From Cristatella mucedo (Eukaryota; Bryozoa; Phylactolaemata; Cristatellidae): 64,000 bases of DNA. The stretch spans positions 374,001 through 438,000 of the forward strand of contig WPIO01000002.1 of the NCBI GenBank assembly GCA_009760855.2, read 5' to 3'. The notes beneath the pieces are model-generated. The model was not told where the DNA came from. It was given only the letters and a program-made list of their open reading frames with translations, and ran no database searches. This document shows positions 32,114-44,290 of the stretch, piece by piece. Position 1 is the first letter of the stretch. Each line of letters opens with the position of its first letter. A program made the translations under genes and the position numbers.

Positions 32114-32339
32114 TAGTGGCCGGACGCTGTGCTAATGACAAAAGCAGAAGCAGCGGGCGCACAAAGCTTCGACTGCTTTGTGCAATCGAGAGCGCTGGCC
32201 GAAAATCCTTAATGAAGGAAATTGCAGTAGTCTAGACTGTCTATCATAAACGCTGTCAAAGTCGGCTGGGTTTTCGCGACATAAATTCTGAGTGGGTCCT
32301 ATCAATGTCCGGCGTCCGGAGGTTCGTGAGATTATCATA

Positions 32340-32530
32340 TGCTGCCACTAACGACATTTGTATGCTGTCCCTGTGCGCGCCACCTCTAACCGTGTCATGC
32401 TTATTGTCATTTGAGCATGCTACCACTGACCGTTCGACCATACTTCATTTGCATCGCATGTAAAGTGCTAAAAAAGAAAATAAATTATCCGAGGGCACCA
32501 TACAAATGCATAATTCTTCTTAATATTATT
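32340..32530 (+). mobile_element. L2-like LINE 3' UTR and tail
   Basis: 'gctgccactaacgacatttg', 'ctaaccgtgtcatgcttatt' and 'catgctaccactgaccgttc' mirror the UTR of the 43.1-kb copy. The tail is 'gagggcaccatacaaatgca' and TTAATATTATTATG. Confidence 0.65.
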
Positions 32531-33493
32531 ATGTTTCCCCGCTCGACAACTAGTCGCCGTTTCCTAATTAAAGTCGTCCGATATCTATCATGCGTTCATG
32601 GTGGCGATTCCTTTTCACTACGGGGGTAACAACAGAATTATTCTCGGCTGCTGAAAATGAGGATCATTCCCAAACATAGCTGCTAGAAGCCTTTTACAGC
32701 TGGTTCACTTCAAATTTAGCTGAAGAGCCTCAACACCACCCGTCCATCAGTCTGAAGTCACCACAGCGAGCCCATTCTTGAGCTTTTTATGATGTAGCTA
32801 CGAGCCATCCTTTCGCGAATCGCCCTGCTGTATGATGGCCAGTACATCTCCTTGCGGTCCCTCCTCCGACAGTTCTCTCAAAGGTGACTGGCTTTTGTTT
32901 TTCACCAAGCACAGGGCAATTTCCTGTCAGTCTATCAATGCATTGGCCCTTACTTTACGTGGTACTGCATACACGCGCCTCTCTCTGGCGACAGAATTAA
33001 CTCGTCTACGTTAAAGACATGCACTTGCTATATTAAAATATGGATGCTCTGTATAGCTGCCATGTCCCGTCATCGCGAGTATCGAGGCAGCATCTACGAC
33101 CAGTACGAGCCGTACTTCAAGTTACCTGCTCCACCGGCGTTTGTAAGCACGACTACGACTGGACGGGAAACGCTACACGCGCTGTGCTTTTGGCAAGTTT
33201 TCTTGAAGGAGAATCCGTTAAAGCGCGGTCGTAGTGTTACCGCTGGGCTTCCTTGCTTGTTTCGATTGCTTCGAGAAGCACATGACCTTATTGACTTGGC
33301 TGTAAATAAGCAGCGACTGACTGAGCAGAGGACGGAAGCGTAGGTCTCCTTCATTTAACTTTAGCTGAAATAAGGGTCTTGGACTTTTAAACAGTCAAGA
33401 GTTATCATAAGTACTGTCTTGGGCGAGATAGATTACAATAAAACAGCATTCGATCTCCGACAAGTGAAGTGATACCTAGAGGCAGTACTCATT
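32531..33493. other. Unassigned sequence
   Basis: A 99-codon plus frame (33044-33343) with no known motif is the longest. A gene is not supported. Confidence 0.35.
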
Positions 33494-33563
33494 CACCTGC
33501 CGCACCACACCTGCCACATCTCACCTGCTACGCCGCACCTGCCTTGCCTCACCTGTCGAGTCT
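33494..33563 (+). repeat. 14-bp tandem array with five phased CACCTG E-boxes
   Basis: CACCTG occurs at 33494, 33508, 33522, 33536 and 33550, exactly 14 bp apart, while the other eight positions of the unit vary. CACCTG is the site class bound by Snail/ZEB and E-protein factors in animals. Confidence 0.8.
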
Positions 33564-34628
33564 CAAGTGAGCGATATGGTGAATTTAGGCACACTGCCTT
33601 TTTTGTAAGAAAGCACAGTAGACTTACAGCTGCACAAAATAAGGCAAAAAAGTTGCACAGAAACAATGCAAATTTTGAGCTAATTTGCGAGATGAGTTAT
33701 TTCGTAAGTTTTTGGAGATGTCCTTGTTTAATAGCACTTATTAGTTCAAATTCAGCACAGCATTTATGAATGCCATACTGATGTAAGGTTAAGGCTAACG
33801 TTGGGGTTAGAAATGTTTGTTTTGTGTGCGTTAAAACGAGCAGTTTCATTTTCGACGTAGTTAACTCTCGCGTGCTAGTATTTCTGTCTGTCTGTCTTTC
33901 GGATCCTAACCACAAACCAGCTGCTTCTGAGTTTAGCATATGTGCTTGAGGCTTTTGGTCTTCATTGAGCTTTTCGGTTGCATCGGCCGTATAAAAAAAA
34001 AATTCCTCGTTAAGCTGGCTTGCCTTGAATCCACTTGGTTTTCGAGGGTGCTCAGAGTGCAGCAGAAATGTGTGGCACGAAGAGGAGCAGCCTTTTTGCG
34101 TAACGTGGAATGGGCCTTTGCAGCAACCAACACTTCAGCGGTAGAGTACTAAAATCCGTATCGGTAGAACACAAGTTTCAAAGAAAATTTCTGCTATAGA
34201 TTTGCACATCAGCGAGAACTTTAAGAATAATACACAATTGTCTTTAGATTATGGTGTGCGTGACCAAAATTTCTTATTACCCACCCAGAGTCGGCCATTT
34301 TGCACGGCTGGCGGCGGACGTTGCACTGTGCACTACGCTTCTGCGACCTCCGAGCACTTTGGCTCCAATCTTTCTGCTCTGCTGAGCTCCAGTGCGTAGA
34401 GCCATAGAGCCTACGCTGCTACTGCTCGACGTCTGCTTCTGTCCGCGCTTTCTTGTGTAATTTATGATGATGTGCTTGACCACTGCACACCTACATGATC
34501 GTCTAAATTATTGGTTTCCCTCTCTCAAGCTCTCTCAACCTTCCACCAGCTCTGTATACCACAATATCCATCCCAAAAATCTTTTTACTCTTCCCATCTT
34601 TCGCTACATGCTCCATCTCCATCTGCTT

Positions 34629-34632
<4 letters not shown>
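33564..34632. other. Unassigned sequence
   Basis: Only short opposed frames. Nothing recognised before the TC repeat. Confidence 0.35.
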
Positions 34633-34726
<94 letters not shown>

Positions 34727-34818
34727 CTCTCTCTCTCTCTCACTCGCTCTCTCTCTCTCTCGCTCTCTCTCGCTCTCTCTCTCTCACTCGCTCTCTCTCT
34801 CGCTCTCTCTCTCTCTCC
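34633..34818. repeat. (TC)n microsatellite with CTCG/CACTCG variants, about 185 bp
   Basis: Pure TC occupies 34633-34722, then 'ctcgctctc' and 'cactcgctc' variants increase toward the right end, which suggests decay from one side. Confidence 0.97.
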
Positions 34819-36114
34819 ATCAGTCAATCTTGTATTACTTTTCGTCTCTCGCATTCGCTCACTCTCACTCGCATTTTCTCTACGCGTATTGCTCTCAAAC
34901 TTTTAATATATCTCCCCTCACTGTTTTGCACCACTACCGAGTGGCCTGTTTCTTACAGTATGAACATAGAATTCGATGCAAGAGTCCAATTTATAGCAAT
35001 AACTTGGGGAAAATATGTCGTAAAAACTGGCCATAGAAAAAACCTTAGCGAGTTCCTTTGGTCTTTTAAGGCCAACCTTATTTTCAAGATTGTTAGGTCC
35101 GTTCAAACGACCAGGCTGTCACTCACTCCTTGCGAAACGCTTTATCACCCAACCCCTTCAAGGTTCCTGCTATGCACTCACTCACTCATATCCTTTCAAC
35201 TCTTTGTCGGTGCCAAAACCACAGCAAGAGGAGGCAGGGGCCGACAAAAAAAGACGGCAGACTGCTCTTGATTGTAACATTTTTACCTGCGGGTTGACGT
35301 CATGGCTTGAATTCTCGCAGTCCGACTGCAAGGCTGGTTCTCGGCATACACTGATTGTTGCCTCGTGAGGCTCTTTACTGTTTTAGAAAGTATGCTCAGG
35401 TGTTGTTTAGAAGTCAGACGAGAAGAAGTTTAGCAGCCACTCTCATCAAGCGCTGTGGGATCACGTCATCACTTTGAACCAGGCACCCACGACCAATACA
35501 AAGTAAGGAAGCATGCATAAGTAGATGCAGAATGTCGGCGCATAGTAAAAATCACCATCGTCACAAAAGGCCTCGCCCACTTGGTGCAACTCCCATATCG
35601 CTGCGCTTACGTTTATGGGGCAGCATGGTAAATATGGCTAAAAGATGTAAATTTTGGCAAGATCAAATGAATAAGTACGAGTTTACTCTTAAGTGCTGCT
35701 CAAACTATAGAGTTGCTCGTAGCAGGACAAAACAAGGACGTACACCATTGCGTAAAGCATCCGAATAACTTCTTAACGCGAGAGCGAGATTAAAGTTAGC
35801 ACGGCTAACTTTTTACTACTCCTACAGATGAACGATTTAGTGCAATTCGAGACATGATATCATCAGCTGCCGAGGATCACTACTGCACGCAGTCGTGAAA
35901 GCTGCAGGAAGCCTCAGGACGCAGTGGCCTGCGGCACATCTTCCAACCAAGATCTCTTGGAATAATAATAGTAATAATATATTTCAATAAGAGAACTTTT
36001 CAGTAAGAGAACTTTGCAGTACGAGAACTCTTTCCGGTTTTTTTTATAAATAATCCATTAGAAACATTCCAATTGCTTAGTGATAGGTGCAGTGTCTATA
36101 TAGGCACACAAATA
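34819..36114. other. Unassigned sequence
   Basis: Short frames only (34960-35271, 35090-35368, 35532-35768 +). 'gagaactttncagtaagagaac'-type words around 35990-36030 form a small local duplication. Confidence 0.35.
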
Positions 36115-36270
36115 AAGACTAGGGTGATTAAACGGCCTCTCTACATAGCGATAGATGAGCCTTTGCAGCTATCACACAGCTTGCAGCAAGCAAAATAGAA
36201 CTGTCTGCATCAGAACTCGAGCCCACGACCTGGGTCGGGAAGTGCGACCACCTTACCCAGAGTGAGCCAA
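36115..36270 (-). mobile_element. SINE family A, diverged minus copy
   Basis: 'gattaaacggcctctctaca', 'agcgatagatgagcctttgc', 'agcttgcagc', 'agaactcgagcccacgacct' and 'ccaccttacccagagtg' follow the family order in reverse complement. Confidence 0.75.
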
Positions 36271-36344
36271 ATGCAAAGGGCAATACATACGGACCCAGCA
36301 CATGGAAAACATATGGGGTGCTATGTTCTTATTAATTATTTTTT

Positions 36345-36735
36345 AGTCAGATGATGTCGCAACGTCCAGGCTTTGGGAGCATGCAAACCAAAGGCTCGGC
36401 TGCCTAAGGATTTGAGGTTGGCGAGAGGCGCAGCTAAACAAGTGAGTCAGAAGAGTGGATAGTACAGTATGCTATGACTGATAGTGAAACAAAATATTGA
36501 AGGGACCTATAATTAGGTGATATCACCTGGAAGTCGATGCGCTGCTTGACTGAGAGCCAGTGCAGGTCGGTGAGAACTGCCCTGATTTTGTAATGATGAC
36601 CTTTGAGACAGCCAAGCCTGGCTGTTTGCACCAACTGTAAGCTATTATTGAACATGCCGGAAAACCTACGAGCAGCGAGTTACATAAGTCGAGACGGGAT
36701 ATCACAAATTCTCGATTCGCACGAATCAAGAAAGC
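36345..36735 (-). pseudogene. L2-like LINE 3' part, minus copy
   Basis: 'ATRLDLCNSLLVGF'-type frames (around 36700-36660: 'SRLDLCNSLLVGFPACSI'), then 'LVQTARLGCLKGHHYKIRAV' and 'LHWLSVKQRIDFQVISP' (36560-36530) match the C-terminal reverse transcriptase region of the 48-kb copy. The UTR side keeps 'gatgtcgcaacgtccaggct'. Confidence 0.75.
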
Positions 36736-37429
36736 TCTAGAAGGCGATAGATGCTGCTAAACGCTTCAATGAACTACCCCTTCGCTTCATAGCACATGTT
36801 GGCCAAGGTGGGGAACTTTCTTAATTCGCCGCAAGCCGTAGCAGTGCCTGGTCACAACTAGTGACGTAAGCTGACATTGATACAAACGTGGTGTGCGACT
36901 TCCATGTCCGGACAGAACTAGGCCGCAAACACAGTACTCGTAACGATGATAGTCTCAGCCGACTTGTGACGAATTCTGGCAGAGACCTTAACCTTGTATC
37001 GCCGCTAGCGACTTGTCGATGCTGCACCAACGTACGCAGGTGCGACGACAGTAGCGAAACACGGCAGCGACGAAGAGCGACCAAACACGTGAACATAATG
37101 AGTCGGTATTCATTACGTAGGCAAGTCTATTTGACAGCAGAAAAGGATTTCAAGCATTCAACACAAGCCATGACGTACACCAATGGCTCCGTGGCTTAGA
37201 GCTCAAATCACCTCAAATGCCAGGCCAATCCCGGACGCACAGTTCACTGTCCATCTCATAGAGTCAGCTTTGCATGCGGCCTTGGCCATAGATTATCACA
37301 TAATCGGTCCCTAGCCATATACAATTCAGGAACCGCGAATAATGAATGTCAGTCTGATTTAGTAGGCCGCCGTTTCAACATCCAACTCATTAAAAAAGAA
37401 AAGGTGGGCTGATCCATCAGCTCCATCGA
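36736..37429. other. Unassigned sequence
   Basis: Opposed frames at 36821-37096 (-) and 36888-37199 (+) overlap fully and neither has a motif. Confidence 0.35.
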
Positions 37430-37552
37430 TACATCAGCTGAAGAGCCTTTTCGACTATCAATCCGCTTGCAGCGGGCAATAAAGACTACCCGCGGCTGGA
37501 TTCGAACCAGCGACCCGGATAGCTAAGTGCGGGCGCCTCACCCTATGCTAAG
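37430..37552 (-). mobile_element. SINE family A-like, diverged minus copy
   Basis: 'gctgaagagccttttcgact', 'ccgcttgcagcgggcaataa', 'ggattcgaaccagcgacc' and 'gcgcctcaccctatgctaag' keep box B and box A in order on the minus strand. Confidence 0.7.
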
Positions 37553-38199
37553 ACTCGAGGGCAAGGTCATATTGCCAAATCGAAAGCCCTCGATCTGCCC
37601 CAGATCCCGCTGGCAGTAGGAGCGAAAGGAGACGCTGAGGCCTGCTTGATGATTATGCCGGAGCTATGGTATCGCGCCAGACTCGTTAGGCTCCTGGTGG
37701 AGTCGGACGTGGAGCTGACTCAGCGTAACTTTTCAGTTATTTTAGGTGTGAAGATCTCCGCATTGGGCCTCTTGGTTGCGGAGGGGTTCGCTTAAGAACT
37801 CCCTTCATGTGCAGTGCACATTCCTGATAGGCGTCGTTCGTTAGGCATCGTCGGTAGAACAACAACCCAGTGTGGCAGATAGACTGGCGGCCGGCACCGA
37901 ACGTCTGTGCTACTGTTACTGACCACGGCACTGATCAATCTAACGTATTGAACGACTGCTAACTTGACTAATCGATCTCCACGTTTTCCCTTTAGAACTG
38001 CAGCTAATTAGTCCAACCTAGGAATAATGCCTATGCAAACCTCGGCGACCACCTGCCAACACTTTGTGCCTCTGAAATGTCCATTCTTGGAAAAATTAGC
38101 CACTAGATGCTGGAAGGCTTGTAGTTGAGCAGGCTCGTAATTTTAGCTTCGTTTTGCTAGGATTGTTGCTCGGCATTGATTGCTACTGCGAGTCGTTAC
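37553..38199. other. Unassigned sequence
   Basis: I see no recognisable gene or repeat. Confidence 0.35.
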
Positions 38200-39900
38200 A
38201 TCGAGCTTCTCGGCTATCACCGATGCTGCTACCCCAGAAGGTTTTTCCTTTTTTATACTCCTAGATCGATGAAAACTGACGGTGAACTAACCACGGTTGC
38301 CCCGCATCTCTTTAAATTTCAAGCGGGGCTCGACTCCTGCTAACTAATATTTCGAGTCTTCTGCTCTCTGTTCAACTGGTTTTAAGTTTCCGATGGCGGC
38401 GTTAATTTTTCGTCCGCCCGGCAGCAATGCCAACTTCACCTTTAACCTGTGTGACTTTCTATCTTCTTTACGCTATTAAGGGCTCTTCTTTTATCTCAAG
38501 TGATTCAAATTTCATATTAGAAAACCCATCTGATTCGATGTGCTCCAACATACTGCCACTCTCAGCTTCAAGCCCATGCAAATATAAAGGACCACACATG
38601 TGATCTAAATTGTTTCAAGTAATTATACCCTGCCGACCCTTCAATAAAATTTCGACCTATCGACCCCTATCGTCATACTTTTCGAAAGTTCGATCGTATG
38701 TGAATTTCTCTTTCTCCCTGAAAGAGTTTCTTTCTTGACATCGAGCATTGCGATCAATTTAAGAAGCACAGAGTCTATTGAAACCGATGCTGTCCTTCGC
38801 TGACAGATGCATCCTCTGCTCTCCTAAATTGAACTTTGACCCTAAAGCTGATCCTCCTTGGTGGATGCAATGCCACTACTCTTCACCGATACCTGACGTC
38901 CGAACGATGAGCCTTCACTTCTGAATAAACGTCAGGTCCGTCCCCTTAAAAAAACCTTTGGCGTACGGTTGCTATTGTAAGAGAGGGGAGCATTAACCAA
39001 TACAGACTTCGGACGTTTACTTCAATAATTTCGGGATTCACTATACACCGCTTGGCATTTGGTCACTATCATAGGTTGTATCAGTCTGTTTTACCTAATT
39101 CCAAGTTCGGCTTGCATTGAGAAGTAATTGAATGACTGACTAATAAGCAAAAAACGTTAATATCTAACGTCGACCAACTTCTTAACCGCTGCCTAGCAGG
39201 CATACAGCCCAGAGATTCTAACGATGGCTTAGCAGAACGTTTCTTCAGATTCTCCGTATGTAAGATAGAGCAGATTAATAGCTTTGTGACTCCGAACTGT
39301 CGTCCCTGAACGACTGCAAGCTCTCATCGCTCTGCGTATCTTCTCCTACCTCCTTCGTGCCTGTCTCAGTTGAAATCTTTGCTTAGCTTGTTTGCTAGGC
39401 TTAAAAGACTAATAGTCCTCTAGATCCCGTTCCAAAATATATTCAAACGAGGTGCACTGACCTGCTACTGCTAATCATAAAAATATTATAAATATATCAC
39501 TAGTTACCGGTGAAGGCACTTCCCCTTCTGAAAAAGCAATTGCCAGTTAAATCATAAAAAGTTTAAAACTAAATCATGCTATTTTGAGTAACTTTCATCA
39601 AGTTTCCCTCAACTATTTTCATCTAGGATACTTGAATGAATGTAGCTCAGCAGTTAAACGGTTAGATACATTCATCAGATCTTGATAATAAGTTCCAAAC
39701 GGGAATTTGAGCTAAAGGAATTCCCTGGAAACTACACTGCATCATGCTAAAAATGATCTTCTGTCTGGATAGTACTGATCAGGTTAGGGCCTCAGTGCTG
39801 GGACTGCTGGATCTATCAACATCATTTGACAAATCACATAACATAATTTTTGTTGCTTCAAGGTGATGGGGTTAAACAAAACTTTACAAGTAAAGTTTAT
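38200..39900 (+). pseudogene. L2-like LINE, endonuclease C-terminus through RT start
   Basis: The most extended LINE copy here. It reads, with frame changes, 'LIFRPPGSNANFTFNLCDFL' (about 38400-38465) and 'SNFILENPSDSMC' (about 38505-38545), typical of APE-type endonucleases in L2/CR1 elements. Then 'GLAERFFRFSVCKIEQINSF' (about 39225-39285) and 'LDPVPKYIQTRCTDLLLLII' (about 39420-39480) with 'INISLVTGE' follow, and 'VLGLLDLSTSFDKSHNI' (about 39800-39850) holds the first palm Asp. Stops are common. The YxDD region is absent. Confidence 0.75.
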
Positions 39901-40082
39901 ATTTAAGCTTATAAGTTTAAACAAAGCTATACAGCTGTGACTCTGCTAGCCCCAGATATTCTCACTTATGACGTTGACGAGAAATGTTAGATACATTATG
40001 CAATTGTTCAAATTATATATTCACTTACAAGAGCAGGAGCTTCTCCTTGCACGTACGTTGGCACGCCTGGCTTCAAATATCC

Positions 40083-40364
<282 letters not shown>

Positions 40365-40629
40365 CTTCTCATCTAAGCCGAATTACGATTCTCTGGCAAG
40401 AGAAGGCAGTTCAAATGACGACCAGCTTGTGGTCCCAACTGCCTGCCTCCCAGTCACATTTAGCTTGACTGCCGGCGAGCAAGCCTGACAGCAAGCTAGG
40501 TTAGTCTGGCTAGCAAAGGGCGCCAGCTGATGTCTTGACCTATACGACCTATTTGACCTATGACCTCTTTTCTCGTCCGCTGTGCTCTAGCACCACTCTG
40601 ACCACTGAGTATCTGTACATCTCGGCGTC

Positions 40630-40819
40630 TCTCGGACTCAATTGAAATTCTTTGGTGATTAAGCTTTCGGCTTGTGAGCACCGAAAGTCGGGAGCCCCCG
40701 TCTACGTCGGCTGCCATCTACGATCACTACCTGCAATTATCGTGCATCTTTTCAAGTCTCAGCTAAAGACGCACGCATTCCGGCAAGCTTTCCCTTGCGG
40801 GAAGAAAATCTATGCGATT
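40630..40819 (+). pseudogene. LINE C-terminal fragment
   Basis: The frame 'LPAIIVHLFKSQLKTHAFRQ' then 'AFPCG' (about 40708-40800) is the closing motif of L2/CR1 reverse transcriptase ORFs ('FKSxLKTHLFRxAF'). A SINE-B begins immediately afterwards. Confidence 0.65.
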
Positions 40820-40960
40820 GCCGAGCTGGTTTGGCGCAGCGGTTAAGGCGCTCGCCCCGACCAAGGTCTGGCCGAGGTCCAGGGCTCGAGCCCCGTGGCA
40901 TATGTGAAGCGCCTGCATAGAGAGTGAGTTCTCTTAGGGCGCTATGCAAAATAATTATAC
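40820..40960 (+). mobile_element. SINE family B, best plus copy
   Basis: Box A 'tggcgcagcggttaaggcgc' (40831-40850), box B 'gggctcgagcccc' (40881-40893), then 'gtgaagcgcctgcatagaga', 'gtgagttctcttagggcgct' and 'atgcaaaataattata'. It retains the 3' stem-loop shared with the LINEs. Confidence 0.9.
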
Positions 40961-41260
40961 TTCCTTCGTTGCGGTAACCATGTCTGTCCTCTTGCATCCC
41001 TTGTCTGCGTGCTTCGCGTGACTCATAGCATGTTACTCGTTACTCGGTCTTTCAAACCGACTCGTCCTGCACGTCTTCAGTTTTGCTTAACAATGCTTGT
41101 CTTAGGCAGAATACTTTGGCCTTGGCACGCTTGAGACTGACTGCTTGTCACTGAAACCATTGGTATTGACTCTCTTGAAGCGAATTATACGGTGCCCGTA
41201 TAAAGACTGTTATTTTAGGATGCTATACAAATGACCTATGATCGCTATCTGCACAAAAGA
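40961..41260 (+). mobile_element. LINE-like 3' UTR and tail
   Basis: 'ttgcttaacaatgcttgtct', 'gccttggcacgcttgagact' and the tail 'taggatgctatacaaatgac' parallel the unit at 42230-42530. Confidence 0.5.
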
Positions 41261-42229
41261 GTTCTCTCACGTACGTCATAGCTAGCTTTACATATTATGA
41301 TTTGACTCGGCGAAAATAATACTATCCGCCAGCATTCTGGCTAGGTTTTACTTTTTTTTTTACCTCATCTTGTGGTCTGACTGACATGAAGCTCCGCACT
41401 ACGCATCAAATGAAGGGGCTAGCGCTCCTAGCGCTCGTGGTTTGTCACACAAGGTGAGCTCTTGGCTTCGCGAAGACAAATCCTAGCGATTGGCAAGATG
41501 AAAAGAAGCCACCGTTAGGCTCCCGAATTGGTTGAACTTTCCGGCCCAACAGCCAGCGAAGAGTTCGTGGACGGTTATGCAGCGAGGCTACTAGGCTGCA
41601 TATCCATGTGTTCCATTCGTGATGCCACGCCTGCATTAGACAAATGGCGTGAGTGTAGACACTAGGAAACCACATACCGGTCAAGCGGTCATGGAGATAG
41701 AAGTGCCGACGCGCAACGGGCCCAGCTCGCTGTTTACGCAGCGAAAGAAATTCATGCTATCGAGAGAGAGCGCGAACATTAATCAACCTACTTGTGACCT
41801 CACTCTTGGCATGTCTAACTAGGGAGGCTAGGGACTTTTCTCTTGAGGACAGCGACCGCTCACTCGAGATGCCTTGCCTTCTTATCAGAGTGGCTGGCGT
41901 AGATGCGTTGACGTCCTTCCACAATCTTCGTGAAGGATCGCCCGGGAGGGCAGACAATGTGCGTCAGTGGGATTGTGTTTATCGATCCCCGCTAGGGTGA
42001 ACTTTGCGAAGCGTCGCTACCGTCGCTGCAGCAGCTGCCTCTTCTGCCGCCGAAGTCTTTAGAGTCTGACAGTAAACAACGAGCTCACGATGATGAAACA
42101 GACCGAATCGGCTGCAGGCGGCCACAGACACGCAGAGTGCATGCATACATTAGCGACTAGCTAGCCTTCGGTGCAGTTGTTGCGAAATTCGCATAAATAG
42201 GTACGCTCGGATTGGCCAGAGTGCACGTG
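41261..42229. other. Unassigned sequence
   Basis: Short frames only. No motif or repeat recognised. Confidence 0.35.
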
Positions 42230-42530
42230 CATATGTTCCTGTCAGCTTTGCCTTAGCCCTAATGAACTTTTATTTTGTGTTCCTCTTTGTTTTCGTGCAC
42301 GATGCAGTGCTCGTTACTAGTCATGGGTATTAATAACCGGTGGCCATGAGTGTCTATATTTGCTTTAACTTGTTGTCCTAAGCATTATACTTGCTTGCTT
42401 TTGCACGCTTGATTCCGTTCACGGCACCAATCCTTGGGCATTGGTTCTCTTGCAGTATTTATAAAGCACCTGGATACAGTTTTCTTAGGGCGCTATACTA
42501 ACGACCTTTAATTATTACTATTATTGTTTA
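42230..42530 (+). mobile_element. LINE-like 3' UTR and tail, second copy
   Basis: 'gttgtcctaagcattatact', 'gcttttgcacgcttgattcc' and 'ttcttagggcgctatactaa' followed by 'ttattactattattg'. Same layout as 41100-41240. Confidence 0.55.
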
Positions 42531-42761
42531 CGTATGTGGTCAGTGTAAGTTAAAATTGCATAGCGTAAGCTGAAATAGGAATCATAATGAAGCTCGGTTC
42601 TTGCATCAGTAGTCTGCTGTCGGAAATCTGTAGGTGCACAGAGGCCATCAGAAGCCATCCAACGAACTATGTCATCTTGTCTATTAAGGCTACTAAGTGT
42701 CTAGGGTTAAGGAACTTATCGGTACTACGCAAACAAGCTTTTTGTCTTTCACTGGATTTCC

Positions 42762-42802
42762 AAACGTACACCACCGCGGTTCCTTCCGCGTGGTGTACGT
42801 TT
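42762..42802 (+). other. 17-bp near-perfect hairpin followed by T run
   Basis: Arms 42762-42779 and 42786-42802 pair over 17 bp with a single bulged C and a 6-base loop 'ttcctt'. A run of T (42800-42805) follows on the plus strand. Confidence 0.75.
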
Positions 42803-43079
42803 TTTATGCTGATGGGGAGTGCTTTGAACGACACATTAAATCCATTTCTTTTTTTACCTTAGTGCTTTGCTTGATACCTGTGTTATGTGTTCCACCAAAA
42901 TACCATTCCATAGATGCAATAAATTGATTATATGGATATAGATACATAGATAGACACATATTATATAGATGCAATACACGCAACGGGAGCTGATATTAAA
43001 GACACAGCAGAACGTAATTTATGAGATAGTTGCTTCGTGAATTGCGCATGAACTAGATATCAAGCAAGTCTTCCTGCAC

Positions 43080-43265
43080 TGCATGTTGCCACCAACCACA
43101 CTTGCACACTGTGCATGTCACCACTAACCATGTCATTCACGTTGTTTATCAAGCATGATACCACTCGTTATTCAATCGTGTTTCCTTTGCTGCAAATTTA
43201 AAAGGCCGAGAAAGAGATTGAGTTCTTTGAGGGTGCTTTATCAATTGTATTATTATTATCACTGT
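43080..43265 (+). mobile_element. L2-like LINE 3' UTR and TTATTA tail
   Basis: 'gttgtttatcaagcatgata', 'attcaatcgtgtttcctttg' and 'gagattgagttctttgaggg' then 'tattattattatc' are the plus-strand version of the UTR at 5550-5863. No coding part is retained. Confidence 0.8.
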
Positions 43266-43694
43266 ATAACCAAGATTCAGCACGAACTGGTGAATTTTTC
43301 TTTGGAAATGCGAAACCTTTAAGTTTCAAAGTTCTACATGAAATGCCGCCGTTCTAGCTTCTGTGTTGACCACATGCTTCACTCGAACGGCAGTGTAAAC
43401 ACTGGTGTAAAGTATGCTAGAAAAGACCCTCCGGTACAGACCAGAGACAGCACCTACGCTACGCCGAACGTTCAAACAATCACTGCCATCCAGCTGATGC
43501 ACTCACTTCACACGTTGCACGTGTGACCAAAATTAGTTCAAAAGGAAATAAACTATTAATAACTATTTAGACCTAGAGATCCAAGCAGTCATCCGGCGAG
43601 CCTGAAGCAGAGTACTAAATAAACAGATGCTGAAACAGATATGTATAAGAAATATTATCTTATTAAAAAATCTCATTTTCAAAATGGCAGAACA
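43266..43694. other. Unassigned sequence
   Basis: A 62-codon plus frame (43338-43526) without known motif. I see nothing else. Confidence 0.35.
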
Positions 43695-43815
43695 GCCTTG
43701 GTGACTATTGCTACCGCTTGCAGTTAGAAAAAATAAAGTATCGCCCGCTTCTGGATTCGAACTAACGACCTCGGTCATGATAAACAAGCACCTTACCTCC
43801 TGGGTTATCGCGGGT
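43695..43815 (-). mobile_element. SINE family A-like, minus copy
   Basis: 'accgcttgcagttagaaaaa', 'tctggattcgaactaacgac', 'ctcggtcatgataaacaagc' and 'accttacctcctgggtta' give box B and box A in order on the minus strand. The tail part is lost. Confidence 0.7.
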
Positions 43816-44110
43816 GGCCTTATACAGTTAACCTAAAAGCTGAAGACGCTAGAGCAGGATGTTAGTTCTTCGTTTCTATTTAGTTCCAGGTTAGCGTATA
43901 GCTGGTTCCTCCTGCAAAGAACAAGGTAGCAGTGCATCAGATCATCCGATCACCGTAGTAAAATTTACGTCATACTTCAACCGTCAACTTTGTAAGCCAA
44001 AGCAAGTACTTTTATTTAATCCTCAAGGTCCATCTTTCTCATGCTGGCTCAAAATTACTTGCGAAATACTAAGGTGAATGACAAAAAGCCCTGTGCTCGC
44101 ACAGAGTTAG

Positions 44111-44290
44111 GTGACCCGGGATTGCACACAAGGTAAGGTGGTTGCTTTTCGCGACCTTGGTTCCGAGGTCGTGGGTTCGAATCCTGAAATGGAGATTCTA
44201 TATCAACGCTGCAAGCGGTGGTGATAGCCGTAAAGGCTCTTCTCTCGCTATATAAAAGAGGCTGTTAAATTAGCTAGTGTTTAATTTTTT
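44111..44290 (+). mobile_element. SINE family A, full-length plus copy
   Basis: Box A region 'ttgcacacaaggtaaggtgg', the extended hairpin 'gaccttggttccgaggtc', box B 'gggttcgaatcc' (about 44176-44187), body 'gcaagcggtggtgatagccg' and tail 'gctatataaaagaggctgtt'. Close to the copy at 12.3 kb. Confidence 0.88.
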
